A DNA stretch of 64,000 nucleotides from Demequina sp. B12 (GCF_028823635.1 NZ_JAPEHU010000003.1:1-64000); one strand, 5' to 3'; shown: positions 13,839-23,053, counted from the stretch's first letter. Notes: generated by a model not told the origin, from the sequence alone. Numbers and translations: made by a program.

Positions 13839-14551
13839 GACTATTCCGGAGGTCCCGTGCGACCACTCCCGAGAGGGATGCCCGTCAGCTCGACAAACTG
13901 CTTGACGTCGCTGCATCCGAGCTCAGCCGCAACCCCCAAGCATCGTTGCCTGCAATCGCGGCTCGGGCCGGGCTGTCTACTCATGACGCAGAACGTCTCA
14001 CCGGTGGTCGCACCTCACTGATCCGTGCCACCATCCTGCGGGGCGCGGCGCGCATCGGCGACGCCGCATTCCTCGACGACGGCGACCCGGCCGATCAGGT
14101 CGCGATGCTCATCGGCCGCGTATGGGATGACCAAACCCGCAACCTTCGTCTCACTCATCTCGCATCACGCGGCCCCTACCGCGCAAGTGTCGAGGAGGCG
14201 CTCGCTCCTCTCCGCTCGACGCTTCGCATCGCCTTACGCTCGGGCGTTGACACTGAGGTGATGCGTTCCGATCTGCCGGATGCCACGCTCGCGTGGCTCG
14301 TGGAGCAGTCGGTGTGGGACGTGATCGATATGGCAGCCAACCGGCCCGAGCTCGCGTCCGACTGGCGCCAACTCGCCATGACGCACGCACTGTGCACCTC
14401 GGGACTGTCCTGGAAGCACGCGCTCGACGTCGCTCACACCGCATCGGCCCGTCTTGCTCAAGAAGAGACGGGACCGCGCCGCCGTTCCCATCGTCCTGCC
14501 CCTACCCCACTGTCCCCCGCCGCTATCCCACCGGAGGAGAACCCCTCATGA
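13835..14551 (+). CDS. TetR-family transcriptional regulator
   Basis: 238-residue regulator. The N-terminal helix-turn-helix is visible at roughly residues 20-60 (helix with ASLPAIAARAGLSTHDAERLTGG), and the rest is the helical ligand-binding domain. The last 30 residues are Pro/Arg rich. It overlaps both neighbours by four nucleotides (ATGA at each junction), so it probably senses a compound handled by the epimerase and dehydrogenase and controls its own unit. Ligand and operator not identified. Confidence 0.78.
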   Translation: MRLFRRSRATTPERDARQLDKLLDVAASELSRNPQASLPAIAARAGLSTHDAERLTGGRTSLIRATILRGAARIGDAAFLDDGDPADQVAMLIGRVWDDQTRNLRLTHLASRGPYRASVEEALAPLRSTLRIALRSGVDTEVMRSDLPDATLAWLVEQSVWDVIDMAANRPELASDWRQLAMTHALCTSGLSWKHALDVAHTASARLAQEETGPRRRSHRPAPTPLSPAAIPPEENPS

Positions 14552-15534
14552 AGGCAATCGCCGCACTTGATGTGTACGAGATTGACAATCCGCAAGCTTT
14601 CGAAGAAATCGACATGCCGGATCCGGTCGCAGGTCCGCTCGACCTCGTCATCCGTGTTGAGGCAGTCTCTGTCAACCCCATCGATACGCTCCGCCGCAAG
14701 CGCACCAATCCCCAGAAGGTGAGGGTGTTGGGTTTCGACGGCGCAGGCACCGTTGTGGCCGTCGGTGACGAGGTCACCGACTTCTCTGAAGGCGACGAGG
14801 TGTGGTGGGCCGGAGACGTCGGCCGCCATGGGGCAAACGCCGACTATCAGGCTGTCGACTCGCGCCTCGTGGCACGCAAGCCCGAGTCGTGGTCTTTCGC
14901 CGACGCAGCTGCCCTGCCACTCACGGCCCTGACGGCATGGGAGAGCATGTTTGACCACCTGCGACTGAATCGAGAAGACGACGGATCACTGCTGATCGTG
15001 GGCGGTGCTGGCGGAGTGGGTTCCATCCTGACCCAACTCGCGAAGCGCCTCACCGCAATGTCGGTGGTGGCGACCGCTTCCCGTGAAGAGTCTGCCCAGT
15101 GGTGTCGCACCATGGGAGCCGATGCCGTGGCTGACCACCGCGACCTTGTCGCCACCGCGAAGCCCCACGCCGTAGATGGCTACAGTTACGTATTTTCGTC
15201 ATATACCGACGGCAACATCGAGGCATACGCCGAACTACTACGACCCTTCGGCCACGTGGTGTCCGTCAACGGCTCCAAGTTCGACCTGGTGCCGCTGTTC
15301 CCCAAGGCCATCAGTTTCCACTGGGAGAACATGTTCACCCGTTCCCGTTTCGCAACCTGGGACATGAGCGTCCAGGGCACCATCCTCAGCGAGGTCGCCG
15401 CGCTCGCAGATGCAGGCGACATTGTCACGACCGCTGGCACCGTGATGGAGGGGTTCACGCCCGAAAACTTGCGGCAGGCGCATGCGCTTGTCGAGACACG
15501 CCGCGCGGTCGGGAAAGTGGTGGTGACGCGCTAA
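14548..15534 (+). CDS. Zinc-binding-type alcohol dehydrogenase (MDR, QOR-like)
   Basis: 328-residue medium-chain dehydrogenase/reductase. It has SVNPIDTLRR near residue 45, GFDGAGTVVAVGDEV near residue 60 and the cofactor loop VGGAGGVGSILTQLAKRL near residue 145. No zinc-ligand cysteines are evident, so the reductase is probably zinc-free. The open frame runs far upstream, but ATG at 14548 follows GGAGGAGAA and gives the family N-terminus. It is the last gene of the epimerase-TetR-dehydrogenase unit. Confidence 0.85.
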   Translation: MKAIAALDVYEIDNPQAFEEIDMPDPVAGPLDLVIRVEAVSVNPIDTLRRKRTNPQKVRVLGFDGAGTVVAVGDEVTDFSEGDEVWWAGDVGRHGANADYQAVDSRLVARKPESWSFADAAALPLTALTAWESMFDHLRLNREDDGSLLIVGGAGGVGSILTQLAKRLTAMSVVATASREESAQWCRTMGADAVADHRDLVATAKPHAVDGYSYVFSSYTDGNIEAYAELLRPFGHVVSVNGSKFDLVPLFPKAISFHWENMFTRSRFATWDMSVQGTILSEVAALADAGDIVTTAGTVMEGFTPENLRQAHALVETRRAVGKVVVTR

Positions 15535-15619
15535 CGGGGGGGTCGAATCACCTGGCAAACAGGGCGGTAGCACCGAGGATGAACTTGGCTCATCGGACCT
15601 CCTGTGCCAGGGTCGACGC

Positions 15620-16291
15620 ATGTTCCCCCGCTCAACTGTTGTCCTTGCCCTAGGTTCCTTCGCGATGGTCGGTGGCCTCGCGGCCTGCTCCCAAGCTGAA
15701 CCTGAGCCAGATCGCTCCGCCGGCGCCGAGGCCACCCAGTCAGCCAACCCGAGCGCCGCATCCGCCACACCAGACCCCACGGTCTCACCGAGCGCCTCCA
15801 CGACAGCATCGGCCGCACTCGACCCGTTCTGCGCCCCTGCGCAAGCCGGCGCTATAGCGATGAACGACCTCTTGGACGCGTCGGATCGCAAATCCGCACA
15901 AACGGGGATCGAGGACGATCGCGGAGACGTCGCGCTCATGAACGCCGCAGGCAAAGACATGCAGACAGCGAGCGCGAGCGTGCACGCAGAGTGGACCACT
16001 GCGCAAGGTCTCCTGCTGGACACGGTGGTCTCGGATGTCGACTCCAGCACCACCGCTGATGATGCTGATGCGGCATTTGACGACGTCTTGCGCTACCTGG
16101 ACGAGCTCGTGGATCCCGAGGCTGATATTGCTGCGACGGCAGGGTCGATCGCTGAGTACGACATGGCGACAGTGACCCTGCTGACTTCCCACGACGTCGT
16201 CTCGACCGCGAGCGCTGGAGCGCAAGGACTGTCGGTGGTGCTGAGTTACACCCTCGACAGGTGTGGCGAGCTCGAGGGTTTCGAGTCGTAA
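15620..16291 (+). CDS. Putative lipoprotein, unknown function
   Basis: 223-residue secreted protein. A type II signal peptide ends in the lipobox LAAC at residues 20-23, followed by a Pro/Ser/Ala/Thr-rich linker to about residue 65 and then a helical domain rich in Asp and Ala. No family is recognised. It probably sits on the outer face of the cytoplasmic membrane. CAGGGT lies six nucleotides before the ATG, a possible leaderless start. Confidence 0.7.
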   Translation: MFPRSTVVLALGSFAMVGGLAACSQAEPEPDRSAGAEATQSANPSAASATPDPTVSPSASTTASAALDPFCAPAQAGAIAMNDLLDASDRKSAQTGIEDDRGDVALMNAAGKDMQTASASVHAEWTTAQGLLLDTVVSDVDSSTTADDADAAFDDVLRYLDELVDPEADIAATAGSIAEYDMATVTLLTSHDVVSTASAGAQGLSVVLSYTLDRCGELEGFES

Positions 16292-16307
16292 AAGTTTGCG
16301 TGACCGT

Positions 16308-16772
16308 TCAAGGCCGCAAACTGGGGCTGAGTGCCTCGATCAATGCCGCTTCATCGCTCACGCCCAGGTAGACCTCCTGGCCGTCGGCAAGCGTCACGAC
16401 CACCGCGCTGCTTCCCAGCGTGGTGTAGGCGCGAGCATTGCGTCGGTCCAAGGAGTAGCGCCATCCCCAGCCGCCGAACTCTCGTAGCGGAGAGTATTCG
16501 CGCCGTTGTATTGCGGTGATCGAGTCGCGCGCAATGGTGCGCCTCAGCACGCCTGCAAGGGAGATGGTCACGCTGGTCGCGTCGACGACGATCGTCAAGG
16601 GGATGGCGCACAGCGCCACGATGAGCGCCAGAGTCCCGAGGGCAACCCACGGCGCGTCCGACCATGCGCTCGTCAGGCCAAATGCAACGGCACTGATCAC
16701 CGCACACGCGGCCAGCATCCACGCCACCACGTGGTTCTGAAACGACCACTGGCGAGATCGATACGCATCCAT
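16308..16772 (-). CDS. Two-helix membrane protein, PH-like C-terminus
   Basis: 154-residue protein. Two hydrophobic segments (near residues 14-34 and 42-62) are followed by a cytoplasmic beta-rich region with a conserved-looking VVTLADGQEVYLGVSD end, which resembles small bacterial PH-domain membrane proteins. The upstream frame is open, but ATG at 16772 gives a compact N-terminus. It is convergent with the lipoprotein gene at 15620 with only 16 nt between. Function unknown. Confidence 0.55.
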   Translation of the reverse strand: MDAYRSRQWSFQNHVVAWMLAACAVISAVAFGLTSAWSDAPWVALGTLALIVALCAIPLTIVVDATSVTISLAGVLRRTIARDSITAIQRREYSPLREFGGWGWRYSLDRRNARAYTTLGSSAVVVTLADGQEVYLGVSDEAALIEALSPSLRP

Positions 16773-16798
16773 GTCTCTACTGTGGCATGACGGCGGTC

Positions 16799-17158
16799 CT
16801 ATGCACTCCACACAGTTGCGAGCACCATCCACGTCAATGCGCTGGCAGCGACGGCAACAGCGAATGCCGTGAGGACCCCTACTCGTACGCTGGCACGCGC
16901 AAGGCTGGGGCGACTTTTCCCTTCACGGACAGCGCGAGCCACCCGGGAAAATCGCAGCGACACGGACAGATGGAGCACGAGGGCTACCGCCACACCAGCG
17001 AGTCCCATCACATACGCCAAGGGCCCATATGCCATAGCGAGCAACTGTGCACCGGCGATAGACATCAGTCCCAACCTCAGTGCCGTTCGTCGCCACGCCA
17101 GTACCGTCAACATGTGGACGTCAAACGAGTTCGTCCCGCGTACTGGCGGTGCACTCAT
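16799..17158 (-). CDS. DUF202-type small membrane protein, second copy
   Basis: 119-residue membrane protein with three hydrophobic stretches and the short cytoplasmic start LAWRRTALRLG that recalls the DUF202 signature (ER-x-x-LAWxRTALAL). Its ATG overlaps the stop of the upstream DUF202 gene by four nucleotides, so the two proteins are made together and may form a pair. Function of the family is unknown. Confidence 0.65.
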   Translation of the reverse strand: MSAPPVRGTNSFDVHMLTVLAWRRTALRLGLMSIAGAQLLAMAYGPLAYVMGLAGVAVALVLHLSVSLRFSRVARAVREGKSRPSLARASVRVGVLTAFAVAVAASALTWMVLATVWSA

Positions 17159-17508
17159 CGCGACACCACAGCACCAATGAACAACACCAGCGTCGCGATC
17201 ACGACACCGACCGTAATAACAGCGCCCACATGCAAGGTGGGCTCCCAATCGCCCCGCCGCGCGTCACGGTTGGTGGCACGCCAGCCCACATACCCCTGGA
17301 CTGCCGCCAACAGCCCCAGCACAACGAAGAGTCCACCCGAGGCGAGAAGCCACCCCGGATGAACCGGCGGGTCAAGGGCGACGAGTGCAGCGCCGGTCGC
17401 CGTCAACGCCAATGAGGTACGGACCCAGGCCAGGAATGTGCGCTCGTTCGCGAGCGCCACTTGTGGGTGGGCGGGCAGGGCCGCGGGCTGTTCCGGCGTG
17501 TCTGGCAT
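17155..17508 (-). CDS. DUF202 family membrane protein (YidH-like)
   Basis: 117-residue protein with the DUF202 signature NERTFLAWVRTSLALTATG near residue 25 and three predicted membrane helices. ATG at 17508 is preceded by AAGGAGG at good spacing, which decides the start over the open frame upstream. It lies ten nucleotides behind the phosphodiester glycosidase gene and overlaps the next DUF202 gene, so the three form one operon. No biochemical role is established. Confidence 0.82.
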   Translation of the reverse strand: MPDTPEQPAALPAHPQVALANERTFLAWVRTSLALTATGAALVALDPPVHPGWLLASGGLFVVLGLLAAVQGYVGWRATNRDARRGDWEPTLHVGAVITVGVVIATLVLFIGAVVSR

Positions 17509-17518
17509 GGGGCCTCCT

Positions 17519-18418
17519 TCAGTCGCGTACTCGGGCTGTGATGACGCCCGCATACGGCCCGTCGATAGGACCGGGATCACTCATTCCTGTGACCCACAGC
17601 CTAGAGATGTCTCCGTCGAGATACAGAGCATCGTCCACGGCTAGTTCGTCCCGAAACAACGTCGCGAAGTCCCAGAAGTTGGTGAAGCTCCACGAGATTG
17701 CCAAGTACACGGTGTCTCCCGCCGGATTCACTCCTACTCCAGAGCGGAACGCAAGGTTCGTGGAGCCTTCGTTGAACTGAGGGTGGATATCCCCGTTGAG
17801 CACCAGCGCGGGACCTGACTGGGTCGCATGGATAACACCAGTACCGCTGTAGTCGCGGCTGTCGACGACCGCTGCGGTGGCGTCCTCGTAGATCACGAAG
17901 ACGGCGTTGGGCATGAGGTGGAAGTTTCCTCCGCCTTCATTCAGGTTGATGGGCACCAGCTCCTCGCCATGGGAGACCAGCAGCCCGCCAGGCGTCACGG
18001 ATTCGGTGAAGATTCCGGCGTTAGTGGCCACCGCGACGGTGGGGTCATCACGCACCACGTCACGGAGCATCGTGCCCGGGTCGTCCGGGTCCCACTCGAC
18101 GCGCACATCCCAATCGTCGAGGGGCAGGGTGGCCACCAGATACGAGTTCCCGGCGTGCTCGATGACCTCAGCGTCGACGTCTGCGATGGGCGTGGGGTCT
18201 TCTGTGTCCGGAGTGCTTGACGCTGGCGGAGTGGCCGTCACTGTCACCACTGGAGCGGAAGGCGAGTCGTCAGTCCATGCGCATCCCGCGAGAGCAATGA
18301 TCGCGGCGGCGACGACACCGCAGACCGACGCAGTGCGCTTTGGTGTTCTCACAGTTCCTGACTGACCTGATGGTCTCCAAGCAGGGGCATCGGACGCTTC
18401 GCCATTAAGGTACTTCAC
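17519..18418 (-). CDS. Phosphodiester glycosidase-family lipoprotein
   Basis: 299-residue exported protein. A hydrophobic segment ending in LAGC near residue 46 marks a lipoprotein signal; the GTG at 18418 follows AGGAGGGG, although a GTG at 18352 would give a more usual signal length. The NAGPA/DUF2233 fold is shown by NAGIF, GGLLVSHG, QSGPALVLNG, RSGVGV and LYLDGDISRLW in order. In this family the enzyme removes sugars from sugar-1-phosphodiesters, plausibly in cell-wall polymers; the substrate here is unknown. Confidence 0.85.
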   Translation of the reverse strand: MKYLNGEASDAPAWRPSGQSGTVRTPKRTASVCGVVAAAIIALAGCAWTDDSPSAPVVTVTATPPASSTPDTEDPTPIADVDAEVIEHAGNSYLVATLPLDDWDVRVEWDPDDPGTMLRDVVRDDPTVAVATNAGIFTESVTPGGLLVSHGEELVPINLNEGGGNFHLMPNAVFVIYEDATAAVVDSRDYSGTGVIHATQSGPALVLNGDIHPQFNEGSTNLAFRSGVGVNPAGDTVYLAISWSFTNFWDFATLFRDELAVDDALYLDGDISRLWVTGMSDPGPIDGPYAGVITARVRD

Positions 18419-18542
18419 GCGCCCCTCCTGAGGTCGATCTGCTCATCGTATCGACGTGCCCGGGTGGCTTGGGACTTTGGGTGGTCGCCAGACGCCGGTG
18501 AACAGAGTTACGCTCGTCATGTTCACTTACGAGGAGATGAAG

Positions 18543-18845
18543 ATGACTGCGACTATTCGCATCGTCAGGCCCGCGCGTGCGGGCGCCGCTTCCACCTCGC
18601 GCACCTCGGCTATGGGCCAGGTGAGCGGCAAGGAGGCGGACATGATGAGCATGCGCGTCTACATCGTTGCGATGACTCCTCGTGGCCCCATCGTGACCGA
18701 CGGTGAAGGCTCTGGTGTGTGGCGTCTCGACGACCACGCCACCACGGCAGTTGCCAGCGCCATGACTGACGGCATCACGACCGTTGAGATCCTTGCGGAC
18801 GGTCGCGCCAGCATCGCGGGAACTGAGTTCAGTTTCTCCGCCTAG
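18543..18845 (+). CDS. Small hypothetical protein
   Basis: 100-residue protein of no recognised family. The start ATG at 18543 follows GAGGAG at six nucleotides. The middle holds a beta-rich stretch (MRVYIVAMTPRGPIVTDGEG). It is divergent from the glycosidase operon and convergent with the radical SAM gene. The frame is open and the ribosome site is good, but without a homologue the call is tentative. Confidence 0.55.
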   Translation: MTATIRIVRPARAGAASTSRTSAMGQVSGKEADMMSMRVYIVAMTPRGPIVTDGEGSGVWRLDDHATTAVASAMTDGITTVEILADGRASIAGTEFSFSA

Positions 18846-18853
18846 CCCGACCG

Positions 18854-19966
18854 CTAGAAGAGTGTGGGCTGACTTGTGACGACGACAGTGCCCTCGTTGC
18901 GTTGGTGTCCAGGCGCGAGTGTGACGCGCCGCCATTCGCCGTTCGTGTCGCGTGCGGATGCTCGCGCAGAAGCTTGTGGTGTTGACCCCATCGAACCGGT
19001 ATTGGGATCTTCGAGCGTGCTTGTCAGTCCGTGCGCTTGAAGGAGCGGCTTGATACGTGCAGCAAGCTGACGCCGATACGCCTTGGGCGCATAGGACGAG
19101 TCGCCATAGAGTCGCCGGTATCGCTGGGTGAGGTCGGGACGATGCGTGTTGAGCCACCGGGCGAACCATTCCTTCACGCCGGGGCGAAGGTGCATCGCGG
19201 AGTACGCAACCGACGTCGCGCCGGCATCCTTGACGCGCTGTAGCGCAGAGTCGAGTTGATCTGCGGAGTCGGTCAGGTACGGCATCACTGGCATCAGGAA
19301 CACCGCGACGTTGAATCCTGCCTGCGCTGCCGCCGTCACCGTCGCCAGACGAGCAGCCGTCGTGGGAGTTCCAGGCTCAATACTGCGTTGCAGATCGTCG
19401 TCAAAGATAGCGATCGACAGCGCCACGTCGACAGGGACGGAAGCCGCAGCCGCTTTCAACACTGGCAGGTCCCTACGCAACAGCGATCCCTTGGTGAGAA
19501 TCGAGAACGGGGTGCCGGAGCCCGCGAGCGCCGCGATCATGTCCGGCATGAGCTGGTAGCGGCCTTCTGCTCGCTGGTAGGGGTCGGTGTTGGTGCCGAA
19601 GGCGACGTGTTCGCGGGCCCACGAGGGACGCGCCAGTTCGGTTCGCAGGACATCGGCAATATTGGTCTTCACGATGATCTGGGAATCGAAGTCTTGCCCT
19701 GAGTTCAATTCCAGGTACGTGTGACTGGGACGGGCAAAGCAGTACACGCAGGCGTGTGAGCATCCTCGGTAGGGGTTGATCGTCCACGTGAATGGCACGG
19801 CGGAACCTGGACCCACCTTGTTGAGCGCGCTTTTGGCGACTACCTCGTGGAACACCATCCCCTCGAACTCGGGGGTGCGCACAGAACGGATGAGATTGCC
19901 CATTCGAGCCAGCCCCGGAAGAGTGTTGGGCTGCGCGACCTCAAGTGTCTGTTTCTCCCACCTCAT
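18854..19966 (-). CDS. Rv2578c-family radical SAM protein
   Basis: 370-residue iron-sulfur enzyme. The cluster motif CxxxCxxC is seen as CSHACVYC near residue 72, with AFGTNTDPYQRAEGRYQL and SILTKGSLLRRD typical of the SplB-like (spore photoproduct lyase-type) radical SAM group conserved in actinobacteria as Rv2578c. Reaction unknown; a role in DNA-damage repair is suggested by a perfect LexA box ten nucleotides upstream of the ATG. It is convergent with the small gene at 18543. Confidence 0.88.
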   Translation of the reverse strand: MRWEKQTLEVAQPNTLPGLARMGNLIRSVRTPEFEGMVFHEVVAKSALNKVGPGSAVPFTWTINPYRGCSHACVYCFARPSHTYLELNSGQDFDSQIIVKTNIADVLRTELARPSWAREHVAFGTNTDPYQRAEGRYQLMPDMIAALAGSGTPFSILTKGSLLRRDLPVLKAAAASVPVDVALSIAIFDDDLQRSIEPGTPTTAARLATVTAAAQAGFNVAVFLMPVMPYLTDSADQLDSALQRVKDAGATSVAYSAMHLRPGVKEWFARWLNTHRPDLTQRYRRLYGDSSYAPKAYRRQLAARIKPLLQAHGLTSTLEDPNTGSMGSTPQASARASARDTNGEWRRVTLAPGHQRNEGTVVVTSQPTLF

Positions 19967-19975
19967 ACGCCCATT

Positions 19976-19991
19976 CGAACAAACGTTCGAC
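19976..19991 (-). promoter_or_regulatory. LexA (SOS) box
   Basis: TCGAACAAACGTTCGA is a perfect 16-bp match to the actinobacterial/Gram-positive SOS box (TCGAAC-N4-GTTCGA). It lies 10-25 nt upstream of the radical SAM ATG at 19966 and therefore covers its promoter. The gene at 20141 on the other strand is 150 nt away and is less likely to be the target. Confidence 0.88.
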
Positions 19992-20140
19992 TGTGAGTCA
20001 ACGCCCGTGCGCGCGTTTCACCCGGGCGCAGGCATGCCACCCCTGGGACTTACGTCCCCTTTACCTTTTCTTGTATTGCGCAAGACTCAGCGGAGTGGGG
20101 CGCGCAGTTGCGCCCCGACCTGCACCGAAGGAGCACCACC

Positions 20141-22039
20141 ATGACCAGAACCCTTGAGGCTCTTGCCCTTGCCCCTGAAGTCCGTGCGGTGATCGACAAT
20201 GCACCGCAGATCACCATCCCCGCCACGCGCGAGGAACTGTACACACTTGCGTTGGGACCCGAGGGCGGACCCATCTTCTCCGTCGACTACGACGCCAACG
20301 GCACCACCGTGACCGAAGCGACAGTAACCCGCTGCCGCAACGGCATCGCCGTGAACTATCCCGAGGACTACATGCGCCGGCGCGACCCGCAGTGCATGGT
20401 CATCGCAGACGACCGCCCCACCGACAAGACTCGGTGGGCAGACCGCTTTGGCGGTTCCTTCGACGCCACCCGTCAAGAGACCCTTGACTGGCTCGCTGGC
20501 CAACACCTCGTGGTCGTCCCCTTCAAGGCGGGCGGCCTCACCTACGGCTCCCCCTCACTGGCGATCGTTCCCGCCAACTCCGCATTCTTCGCGCTTGCCT
20601 TGGTCGATCTCCAGGGCTGGACCACGTTCGATGAGCTTGGCGAGTTCACCCCCAGGTCGATCCTGTACGTCGCTCCCCCGTTCCGTCAGACCCACTTTGA
20701 CGGTAAGCAGGTTGTCGTCCACGACCGTACGGAGAGCCTGCACGAGATCTTCGCTTACAACCTCTACCCAGGACCGTCCGCGAAGAAGGGCGTGTTCTCC
20801 GTCCTCCTCGACATCGGCGAGACTGAAGGTTGGATTACCGCACACGCGTCTTCCGTGCGCGTCACCACCCCGTATGACAACGAGACGGTGGTCATGCATG
20901 AAGGCGCCTCCGGCGGCGGTAAGTCAGAAATGTGCCAAGACCTGCGCCGTGAGGACGATGGCCGCATCTTGCTCGGAACCAATGTCGTCACAGGCGAGCC
21001 GTATCGAATCACGCTGAACGAAACATCCGACCTGGCCCCCGTCACGGACGACATGACACTGTGCCACCCGGCAGTCCAAGACGGTTCAGGCAAGATGGTC
21101 GTCGCCGACGCTGAAGACGGATGGTTCGTGCGTGTCGACAACCTCCGCACCTACGGTGAGGACCCCCACCTGGAGAAGGCGGTCATCCACCCGGATGCGC
21201 CACTGGTGTTCTTCTCCATCGACGGAGTTCCTGACGCAACAGTGTTGCCGTGGGAGCACACCCTCGATTCCACCGGAAAACCCTGCGCAAACCCGCGCGT
21301 GGTGATCCCCCGCCGTTTGCTCGACGATGTACTGAACACCCCTGAACCTGTGGATGTGCGCACCTTTGGCGTACGTATGCCGGCCTGCACGCGGGAAAGC
21401 CACACCTACGGAATCATGGGCCTCACGCACTTTGTTCCACCTGCCATCGCCTGGCTGTGGCGACTCATCGCACCGCGAGGAGACAAGAACCCGTCGATCG
21501 GCGAGGCCGCCGATGCCGTGCAGAAACTTGAACACGGCGGCATGGTCTCGGAAGGCGTCGGCTCCTACTGGCCGTTCTCCACGGGAACGAAGGTGGCCGC
21601 GGCCAACCTTCTGCTCGAGCAATTGGTTCAGTTCGATCACACTCGCTACGTCCTCACCCCCAACCAGCACATCGGCGCCTACAAGGTGGGCTTCTCTGGT
21701 GAGTGGCTGACACGCGAGTGGCTCGCACGCAAGGGCGCGGGGCGCATGCGTCCCGACCAGCTCGAGCCGGCCCGCTGCGCTCTCTTTGGGTACACGCCCA
21801 AGGAGGTCACGTTGGATGGCCAGCCCATCCGTCGCACTCTGCTGCGTCCGGAAACCCAGTCGCAGGTGGGAGTGGAAGCTTACGACGCAGGCTGCGCCAT
21901 CCTGACCGGCTTCTTCAAGGCCGAACTTCAGCAGTTCCTGACCCCGGAACTGTCGGATCTGGGGCGCGCGATCATTGAAACCTGCATGAACGACGGGACT
22001 GTCGAGGACTACGAAGCCCTCACCCCGATGTACTACTAG
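20141..22039 (+). CDS. PEPCK-superfamily protein of unknown function (DUF4914-like)
   Basis: 632-residue cytosolic protein. The centre (near residue 268) has a kinase-1-type P-loop HEGASGGGKSEMCQD, the glycine-rich nucleotide loop of the PEPCK/HPr-kinase superfamily. It lacks the GTP-PEPCK motif PSACGKTN, so it should not be called phosphoenolpyruvate carboxykinase. I recall this architecture as DUF4914; that name is from memory. ATG at 20141 follows GAAGGAG, deciding the start. It stands alone, closed by a very strong hairpin. Substrate unknown; ATP- or GTP-dependent chemistry is inference. Confidence 0.6.
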   Translation: MTRTLEALALAPEVRAVIDNAPQITIPATREELYTLALGPEGGPIFSVDYDANGTTVTEATVTRCRNGIAVNYPEDYMRRRDPQCMVIADDRPTDKTRWADRFGGSFDATRQETLDWLAGQHLVVVPFKAGGLTYGSPSLAIVPANSAFFALALVDLQGWTTFDELGEFTPRSILYVAPPFRQTHFDGKQVVVHDRTESLHEIFAYNLYPGPSAKKGVFSVLLDIGETEGWITAHASSVRVTTPYDNETVVMHEGASGGGKSEMCQDLRREDDGRILLGTNVVTGEPYRITLNETSDLAPVTDDMTLCHPAVQDGSGKMVVADAEDGWFVRVDNLRTYGEDPHLEKAVIHPDAPLVFFSIDGVPDATVLPWEHTLDSTGKPCANPRVVIPRRLLDDVLNTPEPVDVRTFGVRMPACTRESHTYGIMGLTHFVPPAIAWLWRLIAPRGDKNPSIGEAADAVQKLEHGGMVSEGVGSYWPFSTGTKVAAANLLLEQLVQFDHTRYVLTPNQHIGAYKVGFSGEWLTREWLARKGAGRMRPDQLEPARCALFGYTPKEVTLDGQPIRRTLLRPETQSQVGVEAYDAGCAILTGFFKAELQQFLTPELSDLGRAIIETCMNDGTVEDYEALTPMYY

Positions 22040-22045
22040 AACGCG

Positions 22046-22091
22046 ACAGCCATGCCCGCGGCCTCCCACAAGAGGCCGCGGGCATGGCTGT
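22046..22091. terminator. Bidirectional hairpin terminator
   Basis: A perfect 19-bp stem (22046-22064 with 22073-22091) with an eight-base loop lies seven nucleotides after the stop at 22039 and 20 nt before the stop of the convergent gene at 22112. There is no strong T-tract on either side, so it may act as a bidirectional or Rho-assisted terminator. Confidence 0.8.
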
Positions 22092-22111
22092 ATCTCAGCG
22101 CACGCGAGACC

Positions 22112-22897
22112 TTATGGAGTCGATGCGAAAGCGATCCGCACCTCAGCGACAACGCGTTCCAAATACTCAGAGCCGTGCACTGCCTGCGTCACCACAAGAG
22201 TCCTGCCGTCCACGGACTCTCCCTCGATTCCTGAGGGCCCTACCACCCTCATGACGGTCGTGTACTCCTGGCCGTCGTCGCTGACGCTGAAAGCCCGCAA
22301 GGCGGGATGGCCGTCAATCTCGATCTCGTCGATCGTGGACTGTCCGAACCCTGTCATCGCCTCAGCAAAATCCGCCGGTGACCACACGCCATCCAGGAGC
22401 GCGATGTACATATGGAACGGGGCCGAATCACCTGTGCCGGCCCACGTCAGAGTGGCGGTACACGGCGCTTCTGACTGAAGCGATGGCATCGCCACCTCCA
22501 TCCCCATCTCCCATTGGAAGCACGCCGTATCAAGCACCCCCTCGTAGAGCACGGTCGTGACATCGCCGTTGTCGTCGTACTGCGATTGAGAGATCGACGT
22601 GCCCCCGACGCTCCAGGTGAGCGCGTCAGTACTCTCGGCTGGCGGGGCAACTCCCGGGGCAACCGCTTCCGGCACTTGCTCCAGCGCCACTGGGTCCTGC
22701 GGAGACCCTGCAGCGGTGGGGGTCGCCAGCGGAGTCTGCGCTGTGGTGTCGTGCTCTGATCCTGCCGCGGCTGTCGCAGCCGGCTCCTGGGACGCATCGG
22801 CACAGGCTGTCAGACCAAGAAGGAGCGCTCCGGCAATCGCGAACGCTCCGCGGTGCCAACGGTGGCGCTGCCGTGGAGTGAGGTTGGGTGTGGTCAT
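22112..22897 (-). CDS. Putative lipoprotein, unknown function
   Basis: 261-residue exported protein. The signal peptide (positively charged RQRHRWHR, then a hydrophobic core) ends in the lipobox LTAC near residue 31. A Thr/Ala/Pro-rich linker runs to about residue 85, followed by a compact beta-rich domain with two cysteines (ACFQWEMG, APCTATLTW) that may pair. ATG at 22897 is preceded by AAGGGGGACC. No family recognised. Confidence 0.7.
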   Translation of the reverse strand: MTTPNLTPRQRHRWHRGAFAIAGALLLGLTACADASQEPAATAAAGSEHDTTAQTPLATPTAAGSPQDPVALEQVPEAVAPGVAPPAESTDALTWSVGGTSISQSQYDDNGDVTTVLYEGVLDTACFQWEMGMEVAMPSLQSEAPCTATLTWAGTGDSAPFHMYIALLDGVWSPADFAEAMTGFGQSTIDEIEIDGHPALRAFSVSDDGQEYTTVMRVVGPSGIEGESVDGRTLVVTQAVHGSEYLERVVAEVRIAFASTP

Positions 22898-23053
22898 GAT
22901 CGGGTCCCCCTTGGTGTGAAGTGTGTGTTGTTGACGTCTTCGACGCTAGTGACGGGAACCGGGCTGGAGACGTTCTCCACAGAGTTTCCTTTCCCCACCT
23001 TGCGTTCGTCACGAGTAGCGTGGAAGTCACCGCCCTCATGGGAAGGACCCCCG

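Noticed and set aside
18405-19169. 254-codon minus-strand frame overlapping the radical SAM gene
   Set aside because: Overlaps a well-supported gene in another frame and has shadow-like His/Arg/Thr composition.
20141-22039. GTP-type phosphoenolpyruvate carboxykinase
   Set aside because: Size and P-loop suggested it at first, but the PSACGKTN motif and other GTP-PEPCK blocks are absent.
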